From Hyphomicrobiales bacterium (GTDB lineage: Bacteria > Pseudomonadota > Alphaproteobacteria > Rhizobiales > Beijerinckiaceae), in assembly GCA_930633525.1 (NCBI GenBank), contig CAKNFP010000001.1, positions 2,706,001 through 2,770,000 on the forward strand: DNA of 64,000 nt, written 5' to 3'. Shown here one piece after another: positions 57,322 to 64,000 of the stretch. The first letter of the stretch is position 1. Every line of letters begins with the position of its first letter. The position numbers were made by a program, and so were the translations under genes. The notes beneath the pieces are model-generated. The model saw only the letters and a list, made by a program, of their open reading frames with translations. It made no database searches and was not told the origin of the DNA.

Positions 57322-57743
57322 TCTCCGGCGAAACCCGCTCCGTCGTTGTCGAGCGCGACTTCCCCTATCCCCCGGAGACAATCTGGCGCGCCCTCACTCA
57401 GCCGCAGCTGATCGCGGAATGGCTCATGCAGAATGACTTCGCGCTCGCGATAGGCCACCGCTTCAACCTGCGCGGCGAATGGGGCGGAGTGCTGGACTGC
57501 GAGGTTCTCGCCATCGAGCCGCATAGAATGCTGTCCTACAGCTGGAACTATGCGCACAGCGATCCGGCGTTCAACCTGGACAGCGTGGTGACGTTCACCC
57601 TCACCCCAACCAGCACCGGAACACGTCTGCGCATGGAGCAGGAAGGTTTCCGTCCCAACCAGCGCCAGGCCTTCGGCGGTGCGATGCAGGGCTGGAGGAC
57701 GTTTCTTGAAAAGCTCGAGCAGGTCGCAGCGCGGCTGAACTAG
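57318..57743 (+). CDS. AHSA1/SRPBCC domain protein
   Basis: A 141-residue START-like hydrophobic-pocket protein. Family landmarks are RDFPYPPETIWRALTQPQLIAEWL, CEVLAIEPHRMLSYSWN and a C-terminal helix AFGGAMQGWRTFLEKLEQV. These bind hydrophobic ligands or act as stress-related regulators. As the last gene of the ArsR operon it may sense or act on the same compound. Overlaps the DUF1801 gene by 4 bp. Confidence 0.88.
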   Translation: MISGETRSVVVERDFPYPPETIWRALTQPQLIAEWLMQNDFALAIGHRFNLRGEWGGVLDCEVLAIEPHRMLSYSWNYAHSDPAFNLDSVVTFTLTPTSTGTRLRMEQEGFRPNQRQAFGGAMQGWRTFLEKLEQVAARLN

Positions 57744-58116
57744 GGCCACTCGACATTCGAGAATGGCCCCGGAAACCGTTGTCATCTCAGGGCTTGTCCT
57801 GCTGACCCGATCGGAAGGGCGCTGAACCGATTGGTCCCAGCCTTCACTGACCGGCACCTCCTGTTCTCCTGCGCGGCCGTGCGAGCGTCTGCTCGACCCG
57901 GCTCCCACACCAAAACCAGCCTGGCATCAGCCTCAGGCTGTCACTTGGCCGAGGGGCCTTGCCCATGGAAGGCAGCGATCATGGTGTCACAATGCTGCCA
58001 GTGGCCCATCGCGGCTTCCCTCATCGCAAATCGCGCTGTAGAAGCAGCGGGATATCGGCGTACGCACGTGTGCACCGAGACCCATTTTCCTTTTCCCAGC
58101 GTGCAGGGGACAATCA
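57744..58116. other. Intergenic region upstream of icd
   Basis: I see no supported gene. A hairpin with GGGCCA and TGGCCC arms at about 57744-57770 may end the ArsR operon. The icd promoter must lie in the remaining part, and GCAGGGGA at 58103 is its ribosome site. Confidence 0.5.
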
Positions 58117-59331
58117 ATGGCTAAGATCAAGGTGGCGAACCCGGTCGTCGAGCTCGACGGCGACGAGATGACCAGGATCATCTGGCAGCTTATCAAGGAC
58201 AAGCTGATCCACCCCTATCTCGACATTGATCTGAAATACTACGACCTCGGCATCGAGCATCGCGATGCCACCAACGACCAGGTCACGGTGGATGCGGCAG
58301 AGGCCATCAAGCGCTACGGCGTCGGCGTGAAATGCGCCACCATCACGCCGGACGAAGCCCGCGTGACGGAATTCAACCTCAAGGACATGTGGAAGTCGCC
58401 GAACGGCACCATCCGCAACATCCTCGGCGGCGTCATCTTCCGCGAGCCCATCATCTGCAAGAACGTGCCACGCCTGGTGCCGGGCTGGACCCAGCCCTTC
58501 GTCATCGGCCGCCACGCCTACGGCGACCAGTATCGCGCCACGGACTTCAAGGTGCCCGGCAAGGGCCGCCTGACTATCAAGTTCGAGGGCGAGGACGGCA
58601 CGGTCATCGAGAAGGAAGTCTTCAAGTTCCCCGGCTCCGGCGTCGCGATGTCGATGTACAACCTCGACGATTCGATCCGCGACTTCGCCCGCGCCTCCTT
58701 CAACTACGGCCTCGCGCGCAAGTACCCGGTCTATCTGTCGACCAAGAACACCATCCTCAAGGCCTATGACGGGCGCTTCAAGGACCTGTTCCAGGAGGTG
58801 TTCGACGCGGAGTTCAAGGCGCAGTTCGACACGCTCGGCCTTACCTATGAGCACCGCCTCATCGACGACATGGTCGCCTCCTGCCTCAAATGGTCCGGCG
58901 GTTATGTCTGGGCCTGCAAGAACTACGACGGCGACGTGCAGTCCGACACCGCGGCCCAGGGCTTCGGCTCGCTCGGCCTGATGACCTCCGTCCTGATGAC
59001 GCCGGATGGCCAGACCGTGGAGGCGGAAGCTGCCCATGGCACCGTGACCCGCCACTACCGCGAGCACCAGAAGGGCAAGGAGACCTCGACGAACTCCATG
59101 GCCTCGATCTTCGCCTGGACCCGCGGCCTGCTCCATCGCGCCAAGCTCGATGACAATGCCGATCTCAAGCGCTTCGCCGAGACGCTGGAGAAGGTCTGCG
59201 TCGACACGGTCGAGGCGGGCCACATGACGAAGGATCTCGCCCTGCTCGTCGGCGCCGACCAGAAGTGGCTCTCCACAACCGGCTTCCTCGACAAGATCGA
59301 CGAGAACCTGCAGAAGGCCGTGAAGGTCTGA
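58117..59331 (+). CDS. icd: NADP-dependent isocitrate dehydrogenase
   Basis: A 404-residue homodimeric TCA-cycle enzyme of the eukaryote-like IDP subfamily common in alphaproteobacteria. The substrate loop is [19 protein letters not shown] near residue 94. The metal ligands are in [39 protein letters not shown] near residue 307 is the cofactor motif (with His and Arg for NADP). A strong terminator follows. Confidence 0.97.
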   Translation: MAKIKVANPVVELDGDEMTRIIWQLIKDKLIHPYLDIDLKYYDLGIEHRDATNDQVTVDAAEAIKRYGVGVKCATITPDEARVTEFNLKDMWKSPNGTIRNILGGVIFREPIICKNVPRLVPGWTQPFVIGRHAYGDQYRATDFKVPGKGRLTIKFEGEDGTVIEKEVFKFPGSGVAMSMYNLDDSIRDFARASFNYGLARKYPVYLSTKNTILKAYDGRFKDLFQEVFDAEFKAQFDTLGLTYEHRLIDDMVASCLKWSGGYVWACKNYDGDVQSDTAAQGFGSLGLMTSVLMTPDGQTVEAEAAHGTVTRHYREHQKGKETSTNSMASIFAWTRGLLHRAKLDDNADLKRFAETLEKVCVDTVEAGHMTKDLALLVGADQKWLSTTGFLDKIDENLQKAVKV

Positions 59332-59839
59332 ACCAGCCCTTCGATCGCGACAGTCCGCTCGAATGACAGGAGCCGCCGGGTCCACGCCCGGCGGCTCTTT
59401 TCTTGCCGAAGGAGTACTGGCCGAGGGCTCTCGGGCCCCTCGCCCCCAAGCTCCGTCGCACCACGCGAAACATAGGCGTAGCGATAATATGGCTATATAG
59501 TAGCTGCAGTGAAAGGTTGCGTCGCGCACTGTAGAGCCACTGGACCGCGATACGATAGCGTCGATCTTGCAAGGACTTGGCGGTCAGGCGCAATACGGGC
59601 CGGGAGCCGCCCGCGCGCACCGCGCATACCGGCAGGGGAACAGCGCTCCGCGCGGGGTCCCAGACGGCCTGCGTCACGACCGGGATTTGAACTGTCGGCT
59701 TGAACAGCGGTATGCTTCTTGCGGGCTCTATTTTGCTGACAGGGTCCCAGCTCCTTGCGCCAGAAGGACAGGCCGCAAGAGGGACGTGATCCCACCGGCA
59801 TTTGGACCGGCGAGACGATTCAAGGGAGGACGACGCTCT
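59332..59839. other. Intergenic region between icd and the response regulator
   Basis: Contains the icd terminator, then 430 bp with no recognised gene. An AT-rich patch (about 59478-59505) is a likely promoter region for the response regulator. Confidence 0.5.
59370..59403 (+). terminator. Rho-independent terminator of icd
   Basis: A perfect 11-bp stem GAGCCGCCGGG/CCCGGCGGCTC with a 6-base loop, followed by a T-rich tail (TTTTCTTG). Confidence 0.92.
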
Positions 59840-60241
59840 ATGCTTCAGACGGGCAAGGACGCGCCCCAGCACGACGCAGAAGCCCTCCGCATCCTCCTCG
59901 TGGAGGATCAGCCCTTGGTTCGTCTCACGACAAGCGACATGCTCAGCGACCTCGGCCATATCGTCGAGGAGGCGGCCGACGCGCAATCAGCGATCGCCTA
60001 TGTTGAAACCGGCGCGCCAATCGACGTCCTGATAACCGACATCGGCCTGCCGGATATCAGCGGTACGACACTCGCCGAAGAGTGCCGGCGGCGCCTGCCT
60101 GGTCTCAGGGTCATCTTCGTGAGCGGCACTGATGCGGGACGTATGGACGCCATCCTCGAAGACCGGCAGCATCGCTTTCTCGAAAAGCCATTCCTGGCCC
60201 GCGATCTCGAACGCATGCTGGCCGAGATCGCCAGCTCATAG
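59840..60241 (+). CDS. Receiver-only response regulator
   Basis: A 133-residue CheY-like protein with no output domain. The acid pocket is in LRILLVEDQPLVRL, the phosphoacceptor is Asp67 in VLITDIGLPDISG, the conserved Ser is in RVIFVSGTDAG, and the Lys is in FLEKPFLARDL. GGGAGGA lies 10 bases before ATG 59840. No histidine kinase is adjacent. It may act as a phosphate shuttle or inhibitor. Confidence 0.9.
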   Translation: MLQTGKDAPQHDAEALRILLVEDQPLVRLTTSDMLSDLGHIVEEAADAQSAIAYVETGAPIDVLITDIGLPDISGTTLAEECRRRLPGLRVIFVSGTDAGRMDAILEDRQHRFLEKPFLARDLERMLAEIASS

Positions 60242-60571
60242 ACCAGACGTCTACCTGTTGGGATCTGGGCTGCGACCCATTCCAGTCTCAGAAAAAACAT
60301 ACGCTGCGGATTCTCGCATCCCACCACTGGACGGACCTTGACCGTCATCAAACCGATCTGCGTCATCCCATGTTTGTAGCATGGAAAAGCCGCAGCACTG
60401 CGGGCAGCGCTCGCTCGGAAGTTGTTCAGCAGAGATAAAATCCGCGCGCCACCACCAGCTATTAACCACCAAGGTATATAACCTTCTTATTCAGAAAATA
60501 TTCATAAACACAATAGCGACGCACTTAAAATATTTACACTTAAGAATTTTTTATTCTTGGAGTATTGGCGC
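60242..60571. other. AT-rich upstream region of the autotransporter gene
   Basis: From about 60460 to 60560 the base composition drops sharply compared with the flanks, giving several promoter-like AT stretches. A minus-strand frame at 60251-60472 contains CPQCC but has no convincing homology. No gene is called. Confidence 0.45.
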
Positions 60572-61957
60572 ATGAGAGTAATTTATAGTAATTGCTATCT
60601 CAGGGGAATTACCGCTCACACATCGAGCGCCGGCGCTTTAGCTGGCCCTGCACAGCGGCACAGCGACGAATATCACATCGCAAACCAGCGCACGAATAGC
60701 CAGACCACACTGGGATTTCTCGGGATAGGAATTCCGGTAGCTGTCATCGGCATGGTCAGCGCGCTGAACCCGGCTCACGCGCAGTCGGGGGCGACGCCCT
60801 ACTACAGCGCTAATGATGGTGGAACGCCGCAGACAAATTCAGACGGCAAAGGCGCGATTGGCAAGTTCTCAATCGCTGCTGGCGCTGGCACGGTGGCCAC
60901 AAGTGAGCTTTCATCAGCTTTGGGTTATTCAGTAACGGTCAATGGAGCCAAAGCAAGTGCCTTTGGCGCCAATAGTACAGCCGATGGCGCGGAGACAGCG
61001 GCCTTCGGCTATAAGTCGAAAGCATTTGCTGCGTCGGCGACAGCGTTAGGCGCTTTGACCGAAGCTACCGGGCTTGCCGCAACCGCGGTCGGGGCTAACA
61101 GCAGCGCCGCCGGAGAGGCGGCAACCTCCGTCGGTTTCATGGCGAAAGCCACAGGCTTTCGCGCCAACGCCGTTGGCACGTTCAGCGAAGCGAGCGGAGC
61201 CGGGGCCTTGGCCCTTGGTACAGATGCCAGTGCGAGTATCGACAACTCCGTCGCGCTTGGCGCGGCGTCAATTACGAATGGGACGCAAACCGCGACAAGC
61301 GCGGGCACGACAACCTACGCCTCCGCCACCATCGCCGGACAAACCTACGGCTATGCCGCTGGCACGGCGGTTGGCGTCGTCAGCGTCGGCAGCGCCGGCG
61401 CCGAGCGGCGCATCCAGAACGTGGCGGCGGGCTTGGTGACAGCAACGTCAACCGACGCGATCAACGGCTCGCAACTCTACGCCGGCATCAGCAACCTGCA
61501 GGGGCAGATCAACAATCTGACCAATACCGGCGGTGGCAGCAGTGGCGGTGGTAGCGGCGGCGGCGGCGGTGGCGGCATCGACCCCGGCCTGTCGCAGCAG
61601 GTCAGTCAGAACACAGCCGATATCGCGGGTCTCCAGGGTCGGATGGACCGGATAACCACCGATATGAATACGGGTTTCGCAACGTTGCGAAGCGAGATGA
61701 CCAAAAAGGAAAAGCTCGCGAATGCCGGCATTGCCTCAGCGGCAGCGATCGGCATGATCCGCTACGACGACAGGCCGGGCAAGTTCTCGACGGGCTCGGC
61801 CATCACAAGTCATCGCCGCCAGGCCGCGATCTCCGTTGGCGCAGGCTACACCTCGGAAAGCGGCAACTGGCGCTTCTCGGCGGCGGGCGCGTTCTCCCCG
61901 ACCAATTGGAAGGCCGAGGCGACGGTGGGCGCCAGCGCCACCTATACCTGGAACTGA
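60572..61957 (+). CDS. YadA-type trimeric autotransporter adhesin
   Basis: A 461-residue trimeric adhesin. An unusually long N-terminal leader of about 70 residues ends in SALNPAHAQ. Residues 100-250 are left-handed beta-roll head repeats of the pattern A-x-G-x-x-S/A-x-A-x-G (GANSTADGAETAAFGYKSKA). A neck (RRIQNVAAGLVTATSTDAIN, then GSQLY) follows, then a Gly/Ser-only linker at about 322-340, a short coiled coil and a C-terminal YadA anchor (KEKLANAGIASAAAIGMI, ending TYTWN). It would sit in the outer membrane and bind surfaces. The target is unknown. Confidence 0.9.
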   Translation: MRVIYSNCYLRGITAHTSSAGALAGPAQRHSDEYHIANQRTNSQTTLGFLGIGIPVAVIGMVSALNPAHAQSGATPYYSANDGGTPQTNSDGKGAIGKFSIAAGAGTVATSELSSALGYSVTVNGAKASAFGANSTADGAETAAFGYKSKAFAASATALGALTEATGLAATAVGANSSAAGEAATSVGFMAKATGFRANAVGTFSEASGAGALALGTDASASIDNSVALGAASITNGTQTATSAGTTTYASATIAGQTYGYAAGTAVGVVSVGSAGAERRIQNVAAGLVTATSTDAINGSQLYAGISNLQGQINNLTNTGGGSSGGGSGGGGGGGIDPGLSQQVSQNTADIAGLQGRMDRITTDMNTGFATLRSEMTKKEKLANAGIASAAAIGMIRYDDRPGKFSTGSAITSHRRQAAISVGAGYTSESGNWRFSAAGAFSPTNWKAEATVGASATYTWN

Positions 61958-62050
61958 TCGGCGATACCCGCCCCTGTCTTTCATGGGGAACAGCGGAAGC
62001 CCAGAAAGCACCATCGCCCCACGAGGAACGTGATGCGCGTGCATGGACTG

Positions 62051-62081
62051 GCATGCTTCGTGATTGTCTCGCGAAGCATGC
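62051..62081. terminator. Possible bidirectional terminator hairpin
   Basis: A perfect 10-bp inverted repeat GCATGCTTCG/CGAAGCATGC with an 11-base loop between the convergent stops of the adhesin and alaS. There is no T run on either side, so the role is tentative. Confidence 0.4.
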
Positions 62082-62124
62082 GCCCGTCGCGCTCAAACCC
62101 ACCGTGAGGAACGGGGCGCCCGGA

Positions 62125-64000
62125 CTAGCCGGCGATCGCAGCCTCGATGGCGGCAAGCGCCTCAGCGGCTCGCGCGCCATCCGGACCGCCGGCCTGGGCA
62201 AGATCCGGCCGGCCGCCACCGCCGGCGCCGCCGAGAACGGCAGAGCCCGCCTTGACCAAGGTCACCGCGTTGACCGTATCGACCTTGTCCGCTGTCACGC
62301 CCACGATCAGGCTGGCGCGGCCGTCCTCGGCCACGCTGACAAAGGCCACGACACCGCTGCCGATCCGCTTCTTGGCATCATCGACGATGCCCTTCAGCTC
62401 CTTGGCAGGCGTATTGGCGAGAACACGTCCCATATAGGTGACACCCGCGACCGTCTTGGTCGCCTCATCACCACCACCGCCGGTCGCCAGCTGCTTGCGG
62501 GCCTCGGCAAGCTCACGCTCCAGCTTGCGGCGCTCCTCCATCAAGGCCTCAAGGCGTCCGAATGCATCGACCGATGGCACCTTGAGCAAGCCCGCCAAAG
62601 CCTTCAGCTGACGGGCCTCGTCGTTGAGGTAACGACGCGCTGCATCACCGGTCACCGCCTCGAGGCGGCGCACCCCCGCCGCGACCGCCCCTTCGGACAG
62701 TACGGTGATGAGCCCGATGTCGCCCGTGCGCCCGACATGCGTTCCGCCGCAGAGCTCGATCGAGAACGCCTGCGAGGATGCCTGACCGTCGCCGGACTTA
62801 CGGCCCATCGAGACAACCCGGACTTCCTCGCCGTATTTCTCGCCGAACAGCGCACGCGCACCGGAGGCAATCGCGTCATCCACGCCCATGAGACGCGTCA
62901 CCACCTCGCTATTGCCCAGGAGGATCTCATTCGCCATGCTCTCGACGGCCGACAACTCCTCCTCGGAGATGGGCTTCGGATGGCTGAAGTCGAAACGCAG
63001 CCTGTCGGGCGCAACGAGCGAGCCCTTCTGGGCGATGTGATCGCCCAGCACGCGGCGCAGCGCCTCATGCAGGAGATGGGTCGCGCTGTGGTTCGCGCGG
63101 ATCGCCAGGCGGCGGCGATGATCGACCGTCAGCTCGACCGGGAGCCCAACCTTCAACGCACCGGCCTTCACTGCAACGCGATGAACGAACAGATCGCCCA
63201 GCTTCTTCTGCGTGTCGAGCACATCGGCCTGGAGACCCACGCCGGCTATGGACCCGGTATCGCCAACCTGACCGCCGGATTCGCCATAAAATGGTGTCTG
63301 GTTCAGGACGGCGTAGCCCTCCTGGCCCGCCTCCAGCTCCGTCACCTCGACACCATCGCGCAGAAGTGCGGTAATCACCCCCTCGGCGGTCTCTGTGTCA
63401 TAGCCAAGGAATTCGCTCGCCCCAAGCTTGTCCCGCAAGCCGAACCAGACGGCCTCGGTCGCAGCCTCACCCGACCCGGACCAGCCCGCACGCGCCATTT
63501 CGCGCTGGCGTTCCATCGCTGCGTTGAAGCGATCGACGTCAACGCCGATATCGCGCGCGCGCAAGGCGTCCTGCGTGAGATCGAGCGGAAAACCATAGGT
63601 ATCGTAGAGCGTGAAGGCGACTTCGCCCGACAGCTTGTCGCCGGACTTCAGCGCCCGCACCTCATCCTCGAGGATCGAAAGGCCACGCTCCAGCGTTTTC
63701 CGGAAGCGGGTCTCCTCGAGCCGCAAGGTCTCCGTGATGAGGGCCTCGGCGCGCACCAGCTCGCCATAGGCCTGCCCCATCTCACGGACGAGCGCCGGCA
63801 CAAGGCGCCAGAGGATCGGTTCGCGCGCACCGAGCAGCTCCGCATGGCGCATGGCGCGGCGCATGATGCGCCGCAGCACATAGCCGCGTCCCTCGTTCGA
63901 TGGCAGCACGCCATCGGCGACGAGGAAGGCGGAAGCCCTGAGGTGGTCGGCTATGACGCGATGGCTCGCCTTCTGCGGCCCGTCAGGATCAACACCCGTG
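62125..64000 (-). CDS. alaS: Alanyl-tRNA synthetase, C-terminal 70 percent (continues past the window edge)
   Basis: At least 624 codons of alaS. From the right edge the core reads through [22 protein letters not shown], the end of the catalytic domain. The editing domain has [17 protein letters not shown] and the Zn-binding [14 protein letters not shown]. The C-terminal DHHA1-type domain ends [13 protein letters not shown]. About 250 N-terminal residues and the start codon lie beyond the window. It attaches alanine to tRNA-Ala. It is convergent with the adhesin gene. Confidence 0.95.
   Translation of the reverse strand, partial: TGVDPDGPQKASHRVIADHLRASAFLVADGVLPSNEGRGYVLRRIMRRAMRHAELLGAREPILWRLVPALVREMGQAYGELVRAEALITETLRLEETRFRKTLERGLSILEDEVRALKSGDKLSGEVAFTLYDTYGFPLDLTQDALRARDIGVDVDRFNAAMERQREMARAGWSGSGEAATEAVWFGLRDKLGASEFLGYDTETAEGVITALLRDGVEVTELEAGQEGYAVLNQTPFYGESGGQVGDTGSIAGVGLQADVLDTQKKLGDLFVHRVAVKAGALKVGLPVELTVDHRRRLAIRANHSATHLLHEALRRVLGDHIAQKGSLVAPDRLRFDFSHPKPISEEELSAVESMANEILLGNSEVVTRLMGVDDAIASGARALFGEKYGEEVRVVSMGRKSGDGQASSQAFSIELCGGTHVGRTGDIGLITVLSEGAVAAGVRRLEAVTGDAARRYLNDEARQLKALAGLLKVPSVDAFGRLEALMEERRKLERELAEARKQLATGGGGDEATKTVAGVTYMGRVLANTPAKELKGIVDDAKKRIGSGVVAFVSVAEDGRASLIVGVTADKVDTVNAVTLVKAGSAVLGGAGGGGRPDLAQAGGPDGARAAEALAAIEAAIAG

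Noticed and set aside
58114..59529. 471-codon minus-strand frame opposite icd
   Set aside because: The plus strand has an intact isocitrate dehydrogenase, and the antisense product has low-complexity Val/Asp/Leu repeats.
60251..60472. Minus-strand 73-codon frame with CPQCC, a possible zinc-ribbon protein
   Set aside because: Only one CxxC-like motif, no second metal pair, no ribosome site seen, and it sits in promoter DNA for the adhesin.
61545..61580. GGT/GGC run in the adhesin gene as a CRISPR or mobile repeat
   Set aside because: It is an in-frame Gly/Ser linker in the coding sequence, without spacers or inverted ends.

Overview
The window is chromosomal DNA from a high-GC alphaproteobacterium, most likely order Hyphomicrobiales (Rhizobiales). 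The evidence is the gene content (a cob pair with alphaproteobacterial architecture, SfsA/Map/RadC in series, Usg, a liv operon carrying the small membrane protein family DUF6867, and the murI, rpsD, trmJ, icd, alaS neighbourhood) and the strongly GC-rich third codon positions. No prophage, insertion sequence or CRISPR array was recognised. Most of the window is core and metabolic DNA with a few accessory insertions.

Layout. 1-1067: a glycosyltransferase-like gene and tRNA-Leu(UAA). 1068-8563: cobalamin genes cobC and cbiB, then gpt, a CinA-type protein, sfsA, a small secreted protein, a FkbM methyltransferase, map and radC. 8656-12050: a GGDEF-EAL c-di-GMP enzyme, ExoD and Usg. 12392-20673: a secreted phytase-like esterase, a TetR-controlled drug-efflux-type ABC operon (tetR, hlyD, ATPase, permease) with a clear palindromic operator, and an FtsX-type permease paired with an ATPase whose catalytic motifs have decayed. 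20811-29588: a nine-gene leftward operon, coxS-L-M-D-E, two half-XdhC genes, a MoeA-like gene and a MobA-like gene. It encodes a form II CO-dehydrogenase-like molybdenum hydroxylase together with its maturation factors. 29822-33004: polysaccharide genes (GT61 transferase, O-antigen ligase) and a detached coxG. 33332-40786: a GntR regulator, a gene-poor kilobase, and the complete branched-chain amino acid ABC transporter livHMGF with DUF6867 and livK.

40964-49395: a nucleotidyltransferase, CcdA, a P1 peptidase, a DadA-type oxidoreductase, rpe, purB, a small hydrolase, the guanidinium exporter sugE and aquaporin aqpZ. A guanidine-II (mini-ykkC) riboswitch with two ACGA-loop hairpins sits directly upstream of sugE. 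49690-56146: a Nudix hydrolase, a small secreted protein, an orphan DnaB-like RecA ATPase, rpsD, murI, trmJ and an orphan TadG-like protein. 56343-57743: a four-gene ArsR operon in which every junction is an ATGA overlap. 58117-64000: icd, a receiver-only response regulator, a YadA-type trimeric autotransporter preceded by AT-rich DNA, and the 3' part of alaS, which runs off the right edge.

How the genes work together. The cox operon supplies the three structural subunits, the AAA+/VWA pair and the XdhC factors that mature the sulfurated Mo centre, and two cofactor enzymes. The liv genes form one complete uptake system. Several loci (map, coxG, trmJ) carry short 15-18 bp tandem duplications in their 5' leaders, a recurring pattern that ordinary annotation does not explain.
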